DNA from: Pseudomonas fontis
GTDB taxonomy: Bacteria > Pseudomonadota > Gammaproteobacteria > Pseudomonadales > Pseudomonadaceae
Direction: 5' to 3'
Length of the DNA: 64,000 nucleotides
Assembly: GCF_028656955.1 (NCBI RefSeq)
Contig: NZ_JAMDGY010000069.1
Location: 22,549 to 86,548 of the forward strand
Positions 17,651 to 26,310 of this stretch are shown in pieces; position 1 is the first letter of the stretch, and each line of letters starts with the position of its first letter. Made by a program: the position numbers and the translations under genes. A model generated the notes under the pieces. The model searched no databases, was not told where the DNA came from, and saw only the letters and a list, made by a program, of their open reading frames with translations.

Positions 17651-18817
17651 ATGAATCTTCACGAGTATCAGGGTAAGCAGCTGTTCGCTGAATACGGCCT
17701 GCCAGTTTCCAAGGGTTTCGCAGTCGACACCCCTGAAGCTGCAGCAGAAGCCTGCGAAAAGATCGGTGGCACCGAGTGGGTTGTCAAAGCCCAGGTTCAC
17801 GCCGGTGGTCGCGGTAAAGCGGGCGGCGTCAAGCTGGTTCGCAGCAAAGAAGACGCCAAGGCGTTCGCTGCGCAGTGGTTGGGCAAGCGTCTGGTGACTT
17901 ACCAGACCGACGCCAACGGTCAGCCAGTGACCAAGATCCTGGTTGAATCCTGCACTGACATCGCCAAAGAGCTGTACCTGGGCGCTGTAGTGGATCGTTC
18001 GAGCCGTCGCATCGTGTTCATGGCTTCCACCGAAGGTGGCGTGGACATCGAGAAAGTCGCTCACGACACTCCTGAGAAGATCATCAAGGCTACTATCGAT
18101 CCACTGGTTGGCGCTCAGCCGTTCCAGGGTCGTGAACTGGCGTTCCAGCTGGGTCTGGAAGGCAAGCAAGTTGCACAGTTCGCCAAGATTTTCGTCGGCC
18201 TGGCCAAGCTGTTCAAAGAACACGACCTGGCCCTGCTGGAAGTTAACCCGCTGGTCATCAAGGCCGACGGCGACCTGCACTGCCTCGATGCCAAGATCAA
18301 CATCGACGCTAACGCAATGTACCGTCAGCCTAAGCTGAAAACCTTCCACGACCCGTCGCAAGACGACCCTCGTGAAGCACACGCTGCCAGCTTCGAGCTG
18401 AACTACGTGGCGCTGGAAGGCAACATCGGCTGCATGGTCAACGGTGCTGGCCTGGCCATGGGTACCATGGACATCGTCAACCTGCATGGCGGCAAGCCTG
18501 CCAACTTCCTCGACGTTGGTGGTGGTGCTACCAAAGAACGCGTTACCGAAGCGTTCAAGATCATCCTGTCCGACAGCAATGTCGCGGCGGTACTGGTCAA
18601 CATCTTCGGCGGCATCGTTCGTTGCGACATGATTGCCGAAGGCATCATCGGTGCAGTGAAAGAAGTCGGCGTGAAAGTGCCGGTTGTTGTTCGTCTGGAA
18701 GGCAACAACGCTGAACTGGGCGCTAAAGTACTGGCAGAAAGCGGTTTGAACATCATTGCGGCAACCAGCCTGACCGACGCTGCTCAACAAGTTGTCAAAG
18801 CTGCGGAGGGCAAGTAA
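17651..18817 (+). CDS. sucC: Succinyl-CoA synthetase beta subunit
   Basis: A 388-residue ADP-forming beta subunit. The ATP-grasp domain is at the N-terminus (MNLHEYQGKQLFAEYGLP, VHAGGRGKAGGVKLV), metal-binding residues lie in LEVNPLVI and LDAKINID, and the C-terminal CoA-ligase domain contains GGGATKERVTEAFKII. It interconverts succinyl-CoA and succinate with nucleotide formation. The stop overlaps the sucD start by one base, giving coupled subunit synthesis. Confidence 0.98.
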   Translation: MNLHEYQGKQLFAEYGLPVSKGFAVDTPEAAAEACEKIGGTEWVVKAQVHAGGRGKAGGVKLVRSKEDAKAFAAQWLGKRLVTYQTDANGQPVTKILVESCTDIAKELYLGAVVDRSSRRIVFMASTEGGVDIEKVAHDTPEKIIKATIDPLVGAQPFQGRELAFQLGLEGKQVAQFAKIFVGLAKLFKEHDLALLEVNPLVIKADGDLHCLDAKINIDANAMYRQPKLKTFHDPSQDDPREAHAASFELNYVALEGNIGCMVNGAGLAMGTMDIVNLHGGKPANFLDVGGGATKERVTEAFKIILSDSNVAAVLVNIFGGIVRCDMIAEGIIGAVKEVGVKVPVVVRLEGNNAELGAKVLAESGLNIIAATSLTDAAQQVVKAAEGK

Positions 18818-19701
18818 TGAGCGTCCTGATCAATAAAGACACCAAAGTCATCTGCCAGGGCTTCACCGGCTCGCAAGGTACTTTCCACTCCGAGCAAGCC
18901 ATCGCCTACGGCACCAAGATGGTTGGCGGCGTGACCCCAGGCAAGGGTGGTACTACCCACCTGAACCTGCCAGTGTTCAACACCGTTAAAGAAGCCGTAG
19001 CGGCTACCGGTGCTGACGCTTCGGTCATCTACGTTCCGGCTCCTTTCTGCAAAGACTCGATCCTGGAAGCGGCCTTCGGCGGCATCAAGCTGATCGTTTG
19101 CATCACTGAAGGCATTCCTACCCTGGACATGCTGGATGCCAAGGTCAAGTGCGACGAGCTGGGTGTTACCCTGATCGGCCCTAACTGCCCAGGCGTCATC
19201 ACTCCAGGCGAGTGCAAGATCGGCATCATGCCAGGTCACATTCACTTGCCAGGCAAGGTCGGTATCGTTTCGCGTTCCGGCACCCTGACCTATGAAGCGG
19301 TCAAGCAGACTACTGACGCTGGTTTCGGTCAGTCCACCTGCGTTGGTATCGGCGGTGACCCGATCCCAGGCTCGAACTTCATCGACATCCTGAAGCTGTT
19401 CCAGGAAGACCCACAGACCGAAGCGATCGTCATGATCGGCGAGATCGGTGGTTCGGCTGAAGAAGAAGCGGCTGCCTACATCAAGGCACACGTGACCAAG
19501 CCAGTGGTTTCCTACATTGCTGGTGTGACTGCCCCTGCGGGCAAGCGCATGGGCCATGCTGGCGCCATCATCTCTGGCGGCAAAGGCACTGCAGACGAGA
19601 AATTCGCTGCACTGCAAGACGCAGGTGTCAAAACCGTGCGTTCGCTGGCAGACATCGGCAAGGCCCTGGCTGAGCTGACTGGTTGGGAAGCGAAGAAGTA
19701 A
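18817..19701 (+). CDS. sucD: Succinyl-CoA synthetase alpha subunit
   Basis: The 294-residue CoA-binding alpha subunit. It shows the Rossmann CoA site (CQGFTGSQGTFHSEQAI), the GGVTPGKGG segment, PNCPGVITPGECKIGIMPG, and the phosphorylated active-site histidine in GHAGAIISGGKGTADEK. The ATG shares a base with the sucC stop (ATGA-type overlap). It ends the TCA block and is followed by a strong hairpin. Confidence 0.98.
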   Translation: MSVLINKDTKVICQGFTGSQGTFHSEQAIAYGTKMVGGVTPGKGGTTHLNLPVFNTVKEAVAATGADASVIYVPAPFCKDSILEAAFGGIKLIVCITEGIPTLDMLDAKVKCDELGVTLIGPNCPGVITPGECKIGIMPGHIHLPGKVGIVSRSGTLTYEAVKQTTDAGFGQSTCVGIGGDPIPGSNFIDILKLFQEDPQTEAIVMIGEIGGSAEEEAAAYIKAHVTKPVVSYIAGVTAPAGKRMGHAGAIISGGKGTADEKFAALQDAGVKTVRSLADIGKALAELTGWEAKK

Positions 19702-20166
19702 GCTGCGGCTGACTTTCGCTTTTTAGCCACAAAGGCCACCTTCGGGTGGCCTTTGTGCGTTCTGGGGTGTGGGTTCCGTTCCGTTCTGTGGGCTTATCCG
19801 GTTCTTGTGGGCTGTTGCTGGCCCCCCAAAAAACCAAGAACCCAGAAAAAGCATCGCGGGACCAGCCCGCTCCCCCCTCTCCAAATGTTCAGGTTGCACC
19901 CAAAAAACCAATTTTTATATTCGGTTGCGCCAAGTGCTACTCAAATGCTGTCATTTACGCGACAAACAGATGCGCTCATCGGACAAGCACCCCTCTAGCA
20001 TCGCGTTTCCCCGCCGATTTCGTTACCCTACGACTCACTTTGTGCCAGCCCCCCAAAAGGGAGCTACACGCTAAACGGGTCTGCTCCACCAGGGTAGACA
20101 GCATTTCCCTCACCCAAGGGGAAATCCTCCTCTAAATCCCGATTTCAGAAGTGTGGTATTTCCTTA
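19702..20166. other. 465-base intergenic region sucD / brnQ
   Basis: Apart from the sucD hairpin it holds a degenerate REP-like palindrome (19852-19875, ATCGCGGG...CCCGCTCCC), an AT-rich patch near 19905-19925 and a small inverted repeat ATTTCCC / GGGGAAAT at 20104-20126. Short open frames here lack coding character. It is probably a long brnQ leader and promoter region, but I find no clear -35/-10 pair. Confidence 0.5.
19728..19757 (+). terminator. Terminator-like hairpin after sucD
   Basis: A perfect 13-bp stem CACAAAGGCCACC / GGTGGCCTTTGTG closed by a TTCG tetraloop. The stem's own T's serve as a short U tract; no long run follows. Confidence 0.8.
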
Positions 20167-21480
20167 ATGAAAGTGTTGAAAGGCCAGGACATCCTGGCAC
20201 TCGGCTTTATGACGTTCGCCTTGTTCGTCGGTGCTGGCAATATTATTTTCCCGCCTATCGTTGGCTTGCAGTCCGGTCCACATGTGTGGATGGCAGCCCT
20301 GGGCTTCCTGATCACCGCAGTTGGCCTGCCGGTCATCACCGTGGTCGCCCTGGCCAAGGTCGGCGGCGGCATGGATGCGCTGAGCAGCCCGATCGGCAAG
20401 GTCGCTGGCGGCCTGTTGGCGGCGGCGGCGTACCTCTCGGTCGGCCCGCTGTTCGCTACCCCGCGTACCGCAACCGTGTCGTTCGAAGTGGGCGTTGCCC
20501 CGCTGACCGGTGAAAGCCCGACAGCCCTGTTCATCTACAGCGTGGTGTACTTCGCTGTGGTGCTGGCCGTGTCGATGTACCCGGGCAAGCTGCTTGATAC
20601 CGTGGGTCGCTTCCTCGCGCCGCTGAAGATCCTCGCCCTGGCGGTACTCGGCATTGCCGCGTTCGCACTGCCAGCCGGGACCATCGGCGAGGCGCAACCC
20701 GCCTACGTCGCCGCGCCGTTCTCGCAAGGCTTCGTCAATGGCTACCTGACCATGGATACCCTGGGCGCCCTGGTGTTCGGTATCGTCATCGTCAACGCCA
20801 TCCGCTCGCGCGGTGTCGAGTCGCCTCAGCTGATCACCCGCTATGCCATCATCGCCGGCCTGATCGCCGGTGTCGGCCTGGCCCTGGTGTACATCAGCCT
20901 GTTCCGCCTCGGTGCAGCCAGCCATGACATCGCCATGGGTGCAACCAACGGCGCTGCGGTACTGCACGCCTATGTGCAGCACACCTTCGGCTCGCTGGGC
21001 AGCGGTTTCCTTGCGGTGCTGATCGCGCTGGCCTGCCTGGTCACGGCAGTCGGCCTGACCTGCGCCTGTGCTGAATACTTCAGCCGCATCCTGCCGTTGT
21101 CGTACCGTGTGTTGGTGGTGCTGCTGGTCTTGTTCTCGCTGATGATCTCGAACCTGGGCCTGACCAAGCTGATCCAGTTCTCCATTCCCGTGCTCACGGC
21201 GATCTATCCGCCGTGCATCGTGTTGGTGGCGCTGAGCTTCTGCAAAGAGCTGTGGAACTCGCAGTCGCGCATCATGGTGCCGGTAATGGCGGTTTCGCTG
21301 GTGTTCGGTGTGATCGATGCCCTCAAGGGCGCCGGCCTGGATGCCTGGCTGCCAACCTGGATGGCTCACCTGCCGCTGAGCGAGCAGGGCCTGGCGTGGT
21401 TGGTGCCATCGGTCGTGGTGCTGGCATTTGCCGCGCTGTTTGACCTGGTAGCCGGCAAGACGCGCGAAGTCACGGCCTAG
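20167..21480 (+). CDS. brnQ: Branched-chain amino acid transporter BrnQ (LIVCS family)
   Basis: A 437-residue inner-membrane carrier with about 12 hydrophobic helices. The N-terminus KGQDILALGFMTFALFVGAG and the segment NIIFPPIVGLQSG are family signatures, as is TPRTATVSFEVGVAPLTG. The family imports Leu, Ile and Val with Na+ or H+. No clear Shine-Dalgarno sequence precedes the ATG, which is unusual next to its neighbours. A strong terminator follows. Confidence 0.93.
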   Translation: MKVLKGQDILALGFMTFALFVGAGNIIFPPIVGLQSGPHVWMAALGFLITAVGLPVITVVALAKVGGGMDALSSPIGKVAGGLLAAAAYLSVGPLFATPRTATVSFEVGVAPLTGESPTALFIYSVVYFAVVLAVSMYPGKLLDTVGRFLAPLKILALAVLGIAAFALPAGTIGEAQPAYVAAPFSQGFVNGYLTMDTLGALVFGIVIVNAIRSRGVESPQLITRYAIIAGLIAGVGLALVYISLFRLGAASHDIAMGATNGAAVLHAYVQHTFGSLGSGFLAVLIALACLVTAVGLTCACAEYFSRILPLSYRVLVVLLVLFSLMISNLGLTKLIQFSIPVLTAIYPPCIVLVALSFCKELWNSQSRIMVPVMAVSLVFGVIDALKGAGLDAWLPTWMAHLPLSEQGLAWLVPSVVVLAFAALFDLVAGKTREVTA

Positions 21481-21544
21481 GCCTGCGGTGTTGCCAGGGC
21501 CTGCTTGGGCCACAAGCCGGGATAGCCGGCCCTGACACCACCTG

Positions 21545-21583
21545 AAAAGCCCCACGTTCGCAAGCGAACGTGGGGCTTTTTCG
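21545..21583 (+). terminator. Rho-independent terminator of brnQ
   Basis: A 16-bp perfect stem AAAAGCCCCACGTTCG / CGAACGTGGGGCTTTT with loop CAAG. It has A and T runs, so it can work in both directions. Confidence 0.94.
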
Positions 21584-21677
21584 TTTTTGGTTGTTTGACG
21601 TGTCTTTTTCAGCCGGTCAGCGTCGAAAGCCGGTCAATGCACTGAACGGTGCAGGCCACCTTCGATCGGGATCGCTC

Positions 21678-22418
21678 ATGAGCTTCATTCAAAACAATCT
21701 GATCAACTTGCTCGCTGTCTGCTGGTTCGCTGTCTGCTGGGGCGGCTACACCCGCTATGCCACCTGGAAGGGGCGTGATACCGCGTGCCTGGCCAGTGTG
21801 CTGCACCTCTACCGGGAAGATTGGATGCGCCGCATGCTGCTGCGTGACAACCGCATCGCAGACGCCAGCGTGATCGGCAACCTGGAGCGCAACGCGTCGT
21901 TCTTCGCCTCCAGTACGCTGATCATCCTCGCCGGTATCCTGACTGTGCTGGGCGCGTCAGACCGCGCACTGTCGTTGCTGGCTGACCTGCCGATGGTGCA
22001 GCAGGCATCCCAGGGCATGTCGGAAGTCAAGCTGCTGTGCCTGGCCACGGTGTTTGTCTACGCGTTCTTCACCTTCAGCTGGTGCATGCGCCAGTACAAC
22101 TTTGCCGCCGTGCTGGTGGGCTCGGCGCCGATGGTCGGCGAGCGTCAGGTCAGCGAGCAGGAGCGCAAGGGTTTTGCCCTGCGTGCGGCACGGGTTATTT
22201 CGCTAGCGGCCAACCAGTTCAACTTCGGCCTGCGTTCGTACTACTTCGGCATGGCGATGCTCAGCTGGTTCATCAGCCCGTGGCTGTTCATGCTGATGAG
22301 CACGGGCGTGGTATTGGTGCTGTATCGCCGCGAATTTCACTCCGACGTACTCGACGTGATGGTCTATACCCCTACAGAGGCGCCGTTGCCTGAGGTGAAC
22401 AAGGAGTTGGTCGGATGA
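21678..22418 (+). CDS. DUF599 family membrane protein
   Basis: A 246-residue inner-membrane protein with four or so hydrophobic helices: N-terminal NLLAVCWFAVCWGGYTRYA, then FFASSTLIILAGILTVLGA, a helix around LCLATVFVYAFFTFSW, and a C-terminal hydrophobic pair. The DWMRRMLLRDNRI...GNLERNASFFASST pattern is characteristic of DUF599. The longer frame from 21570 begins inside the brnQ terminator, so the ATG at 21678 is chosen. It overlaps the following MAPEG gene by four bases. Function of the family is not known. Confidence 0.85.
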   Translation: MSFIQNNLINLLAVCWFAVCWGGYTRYATWKGRDTACLASVLHLYREDWMRRMLLRDNRIADASVIGNLERNASFFASSTLIILAGILTVLGASDRALSLLADLPMVQQASQGMSEVKLLCLATVFVYAFFTFSWCMRQYNFAAVLVGSAPMVGERQVSEQERKGFALRAARVISLAANQFNFGLRSYYFGMAMLSWFISPWLFMLMSTGVVLVLYRREFHSDVLDVMVYTPTEAPLPEVNKELVG

Positions 22419-22816
22419 GTATCCCGTTCTGGTGTGTATTGGTCAGCGCGATCCTGATCTTCGTGGCGCGGATGCCGGTGGCCCGGGCGATGAAGGCGCA
22501 GGGCGGTTATGACAATCATCAGCCACGCAGCCAGCAGGCGCAGTTGACCGGCCTTGGCGCACGGGCAGTGGCGGCGCACCAGAACAGTTTCGAGGCGTTC
22601 ATGTTGTTCGCCGTCGGCGTATTGATGGCGCATACCACGCAAACCCAGGGTTTTCTGATTGATGCGTTGGCGATCATCTTTGTCGTGGCGCGAATCTTCT
22701 ATTTGCCGCTGTATTGGTATGACTTTGCCTGGCAGCGAAGTTTGGTCTGGGCGGTGGGCTTGGTGTGCTCATTGTTATTGATGCTGAGCCCGACCTTTCG
22801 CCAACTTCTGGCCTAA
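22415..22816 (+). CDS. MAPEG family membrane protein
   Basis: A 133-residue protein with four hydrophobic helices, matching the MAPEG fold (membrane-associated proteins in eicosanoid and glutathione metabolism). The diagnostic segment is RAVAAHQNSFEAFMLFAVGV, where the Asn/Glu pair is conserved; the C-terminal FVVARIFYLPLYWYD is also typical. Bacterial members often show no proven glutathione transferase activity. It is translationally coupled to the DUF599 gene. Confidence 0.85.
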   Translation: MSIPFWCVLVSAILIFVARMPVARAMKAQGGYDNHQPRSQQAQLTGLGARAVAAHQNSFEAFMLFAVGVLMAHTTQTQGFLIDALAIIFVVARIFYLPLYWYDFAWQRSLVWAVGLVCSLLLMLSPTFRQLLA

Positions 22817-22818
22817 AT

Positions 22819-22848
22819 AAAAAAACCCGACAGTGTCGGGTTTTTTTT
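22819..22848. terminator. Bidirectional terminator, MAPEG gene / small lipoprotein
   Basis: The stem CCCGAC / GTCGGG is flanked by six or more A's on the left and eight T's on the right, serving the two convergent genes. Confidence 0.92.
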
Positions 22849-22864
22849 ATTCCAGAGAGGCTGC

Positions 22865-23149
22865 TTACTTGGCAGGCTCTGCCGGAGTAGCTTCTGGAGC
22901 GGCAGCTGGAGCAGCAGGAGTGGCCGGTGCGGCTTCCTCGGCGCGCTTTTGTTCCGCTTCAGCGCTGTCTTTGGCGGCTTCGGCGTTTTCTTTAGCGGCG
23001 TCGTTCACTTTATCCTGAGCTTCGTCCATCTTCTGCTGGGCTTGCTCCGCGTGTTGTTGAGCGTCCTGAGCCTTGTCTTCGGCTTTGTCACAAGCGGCGA
23101 GACCCAGAGCAGCGGCGAGCATGGCGGCATAAGCAAAAGTTTTACGCAT
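22865..23149 (-). CDS. Small Ala/Glu-rich lipoprotein
   Basis: A 94-residue lipoprotein. The signal peptide MRKTFAYAAMLAAALGL is followed by the lipobox AAC. The mature part is a highly charged helix with heptad-like Ala/Lys/Glu/Asp repeats (DKAQDAQQHAEQAQQKMDEA), ending in an Ala/Pro-rich tail (PATPAAPAAAPEATP). It probably forms a coiled coil at the outer membrane, like other small Pseudomonas lipoproteins. A start 42 codons upstream is open, but the AAGGAG site and signal peptide point to 23149. Function unknown. Confidence 0.85.
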   Translation of the reverse strand: MRKTFAYAAMLAAALGLAACDKAEDKAQDAQQHAEQAQQKMDEAQDKVNDAAKENAEAAKDSAEAEQKRAEEAAPATPAAPAAAPEATPAEPAK

Positions 23150-23306
23150 GGGGTGTTTCTCCTTGTGGAATAACTTACTTGAACCATAAGAGTTCAAGCG
23201 TCCTGAATTAGTTCCGCGCACTTTACACATATATAAGTATCGGATCCATATAGACTTTTTTCTAGGCATGTGCATCGCCTGGATAATTAAGCAAGGTGCC
23301 GCACCG

Positions 23307-23783
23307 ATGAACGAAACACCGTTGAAGGCTCAAGCCCAGCGCTTTCTCTCTGCGTTGCGCCATTGTCAGGTTTTACAGATGCGTGTCGACGCGGCGGATG
23401 AAAAGGGCATGACCCTGGTCATGCCCTATTCGCCACGCATTGTCGGCAACCCGCAGAACGGCGCGATCCACGGTGGCGCAATCACCACCTTGATGGACAC
23501 CACCTGCGGCATGGCCATTCTCTGTGGGCTCGGCGCCTTTGAAGTGTGCCCAACCCTCGACCTGCGCATCGATTACCTGCACTCCAGCATTGCCGACCAC
23601 GATGTGTACGGGTATGCCGAGTGTTTTCGCGTCACCCGCGACGTGATCTTCATTCGCGGTTCGGCCTATCAGGACGATCCTGCCCGGCCTATCGCCCAGG
23701 CGGTTGGCACCTATATGCGCCTGGGTAAGGACATCAAAGGCGGCCTGGGCTTCTCCCAACGGCTGAAGGGGAGTGCGCAATGA
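23307..23783 (+). CDS. PaaI-type hotdog thioesterase (first of a pair)
   Basis: A 158-residue hotdog-fold protein with the PaaI/thioesterase signature GNPQNGAIHGGAITTLMDTT, including the HGG turn and an acidic residue (Asp) on the central helix that in the family takes part in catalysis. Substrate class is likely an acyl-CoA or aryl-CoA. The ATG at 23307 is preferred over an in-frame one at 23268. The next gene overlaps by four bases and encodes a second protein of the same fold, suggesting a hetero-oligomer or a duplicated function. Confidence 0.85.
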   Translation: MNETPLKAQAQRFLSALRHCQVLQMRVDAADEKGMTLVMPYSPRIVGNPQNGAIHGGAITTLMDTTCGMAILCGLGAFEVCPTLDLRIDYLHSSIADHDVYGYAECFRVTRDVIFIRGSAYQDDPARPIAQAVGTYMRLGKDIKGGLGFSQRLKGSAQ

Positions 23784-24235
23784 TCCCGCTCGATGTACTT
23801 GCACAGCTGCGCGAGGCCCATGGCCAGGGCAACTATGAGCCGCTGCTGGCGCTGATCCCCTATGCCGGGCTGATCGGTATCGAATGCACGCGTGAGGGCG
23901 ACGACCTGCTGTTCCGTCTGCCCGCCAACCAGGACAACATCGGCAACCCGTTGCTGCCGGCGATACACGGCGGGGTGATTGCAGGCTTCATGGAGCTGTC
24001 GGCGGCGTTGTACCTGCTGATTTTCAGCGAAAGCGCGGCGATCCCGAAGATCATCGATTTTTCCATCGACTACCTGCGCGCCGGGCTGTACCGCGATACC
24101 TACGCGCGCTGCCAGTTATGGCGCCAGGGACGGCGTGTGACCAACGTATCGATCACCGCCTGGCAGGCCGATCCGGCGCAGCCGATTGCTACCGCCCGGG
24201 CACACTTCAAGATCAAAGAGTTGCCGGCCCCTTGA
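23780..24235 (+). CDS. PaaI-type hotdog thioesterase (second of a pair)
   Basis: A 151-residue hotdog protein, clearly related in layout to its neighbour: GNPLLPAIHGGVIAGFMELS. Here the acidic residue on the central helix is Glu, as in the other hotdog lineage, so the two copies are not simply identical duplicates. The DYLRAGLYRDTYARCQLWRQGRRVTN strand pattern is typical. It is translationally coupled to the upstream copy. Substrate unknown. Confidence 0.85.
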   Translation: MIPLDVLAQLREAHGQGNYEPLLALIPYAGLIGIECTREGDDLLFRLPANQDNIGNPLLPAIHGGVIAGFMELSAALYLLIFSESAAIPKIIDFSIDYLRAGLYRDTYARCQLWRQGRRVTNVSITAWQADPAQPIATARAHFKIKELPAP

Positions 24236-24349
24236 AATAGTCCGTCGCGTCCCCCATCTGCTGTTCATCCCGCCGCAATCGGCCAGGTGTGTGCCTTTTG
24301 GCCCACCTGTCGAAGCGACCACTGCCATCAGATTGGAGTTTTGAAGACC

Positions 24350-26254
24350 ATGAGTGTTGATACTCAGAAGGAAACCCTGGGCTTCCAGACCGAGGTAAAG
24401 CAGCTGCTGCACCTCATGATCCATTCGCTGTACTCGAACAAGGAAATTTTCCTGCGCGAGCTGATTTCCAACGCTTCCGACGCTGTGGACAAGCTGCGCT
24501 TCGAAGCGCTGGCCAAGCCAGAGCTGCTTGAAGGTGGCGCGGAACTGAAAATCCGGGTGAGCTTCGACAAGGCGGCCAACACCGTCACCCTCGAAGACAA
24601 CGGCATCGGCATGAGCCGTGAAGACGTCATCGCCAACCTGGGCACCATTGCCAAGTCCGGCACCGCTGACTTCATGAAGCACCTGACCGGCGACCAGAAA
24701 AAGGATTCGCACCTGATCGGCCAGTTCGGCGTGGGCTTCTACTCGGCCTTCATCGTTGCCGACAAGGTTGACGTCTACAGCCGCCGCGCCGGCGCACCGG
24801 CTTCGGAAGGCGTGCACTGGTCCTCCAAAGGTGAAGGCGAGTTCGACGTTGCCACCATCGACAAGCCTGAGCGCGGTACCCGCATCGTCCTGCACCTGAA
24901 AAAGGATGAGGAAGAGTTCGCCGATGGCTGGCGCCTGCGCAACATCGTCAAGAAATACTCCGACCATATCGCTCTGCCGATCGAACTGCCAAAGCAGGTC
25001 GAAGCGGCTGAAGGCGAAGAGCAGCCTGCCGAGGAATGGGAAACCGTCAACCGCGCCAGCGCCCTGTGGACCCGTCCGCGTACCGAAATCAAGGACGAGG
25101 AATACCAGGAGTTCTACAAGCACATCGGGCATGACTTCGAAAACCCGCTGGCCTGGAGCCACAACAAGGTCGAAGGCAAGCTGGAATACAACTCGCTGCT
25201 GTACGTCCCGGCGCGCGCGCCGTTCGACCTGTACCAGCGTGAAGCACCGCGCGGCCTGAAGCTCTATGTGCAGCGCGTGTTCGTCATGGACCAGGCCGAA
25301 TCGTTCCTGCCGCTGTACCTGCGCTTCATCAAGGGCGTGGTCGACTCCAACGACCTGTCGCTGAACGTCTCGCGGGAAATCCTGCAGAAAGACCCGATCA
25401 TCGATTCGATGAAGTCGGCACTGACCAAGCGCGTACTGGACATGCTCGAGAAGCTGGCCAAGAACGAGCCTGAGCAGTACAAGGGCTTCTGGAAGAACTT
25501 TGGCCAGGTGATGAAGGAAGGCCCGGCCGAAGATTTCGCTAACAAGGAAAAAATCGCCGGCCTGCTGCGCTTTGCCTCCACCCAGGACGACAGCGGCGAG
25601 CAAAGTGTTGCCCTGGCTGACTACCTGGCCCGCGCCAAGGAAGGTCAGGACAAGATCTACTTCCTCACCGGCGAGTCCTACGCGCAGGTCAAGAACAGCC
25701 CGCACCTGGAAGTCTTCCGCAAGAAAGGCATCGAAGTGCTGCTGCTGACCGACCGTATCGACGAGTGGCTGATGAGCTACCTGAGCGAATTCGACGGCAA
25801 GAGCTTTGTTGATGTCGCCCGTGGTGACCTGGACCTGGGCAAGCTGGACTCCGAAGAGGACAAGAAGGCCCAGGAAGAAGTCGCCAAGGACAAGGAAGGC
25901 CTGATCGAACGTCTGAAGGCTGCCCTGGGTGATACCGTCAGCGAGGTGCGCGTGTCGCACCGCCTGACCGATTCGCCAGCGATCCTGGCCATCGGTGAAC
26001 AGGACCTGGGCCTGCAAATGCGCCAGATCCTTGAAGCCAGCGGGCAGAAGGTGCCGGACTCCAAGCCGATCTTCGAATTCAACCCGAGCCACCCGCTGAT
26101 CGAGAAGCTGGACCACGAGCAGAGCGAAGACCGTTTCGCCGACTTCTCGCACATCCTCTTCGACCAGGCAGCGCTGGCGGCGGGTGACAGCTTGAAGGAC
26201 CCTGCGGCGTACGTTCGTCGACTGAACAAGCTACTGGTCGAGTTATCGGCTTAA
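24350..26254 (+). CDS. htpG: Molecular chaperone HtpG (Hsp90)
   Basis: A 634-residue bacterial Hsp90. The N-terminal GHKL ATPase domain shows LISNASDAVDKLRFEAL, the DNGIGMSREDV motif and the lid/glycine segment IGQFGVGFYSAFIVADKV. The middle domain carries the catalytic Arg region (SLNVSREILQ), and the C-terminal dimerisation domain follows. It is a dimeric cytosolic chaperone. The start at 24350 matches the usual MSVxTQKETLGFQTEVKQLL; the open frame from 24287 is a chance extension. A terminator follows. Confidence 0.98.
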   Translation: MSVDTQKETLGFQTEVKQLLHLMIHSLYSNKEIFLRELISNASDAVDKLRFEALAKPELLEGGAELKIRVSFDKAANTVTLEDNGIGMSREDVIANLGTIAKSGTADFMKHLTGDQKKDSHLIGQFGVGFYSAFIVADKVDVYSRRAGAPASEGVHWSSKGEGEFDVATIDKPERGTRIVLHLKKDEEEFADGWRLRNIVKKYSDHIALPIELPKQVEAAEGEEQPAEEWETVNRASALWTRPRTEIKDEEYQEFYKHIGHDFENPLAWSHNKVEGKLEYNSLLYVPARAPFDLYQREAPRGLKLYVQRVFVMDQAESFLPLYLRFIKGVVDSNDLSLNVSREILQKDPIIDSMKSALTKRVLDMLEKLAKNEPEQYKGFWKNFGQVMKEGPAEDFANKEKIAGLLRFASTQDDSGEQSVALADYLARAKEGQDKIYFLTGESYAQVKNSPHLEVFRKKGIEVLLLTDRIDEWLMSYLSEFDGKSFVDVARGDLDLGKLDSEEDKKAQEEVAKDKEGLIERLKAALGDTVSEVRVSHRLTDSPAILAIGEQDLGLQMRQILEASGQKVPDSKPIFEFNPSHPLIEKLDHEQSEDRFADFSHILFDQAALAAGDSLKDPAAYVRRLNKLLVELSA

Positions 26255-26265
26255 GTAGTTGCAGG

Positions 26266-26290
26266 AAAGCCCGCTTCGGCGGGCTTTTTT
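26266..26290 (+). terminator. Rho-independent terminator of htpG
   Basis: The 9-bp stem AAAGCCCGC / GCGGGCTTT with loop TTCG runs into six T's. Confidence 0.92.
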
Positions 26291-26310
26291 CATGGTGCAA
26301 GGAGGAGTGC

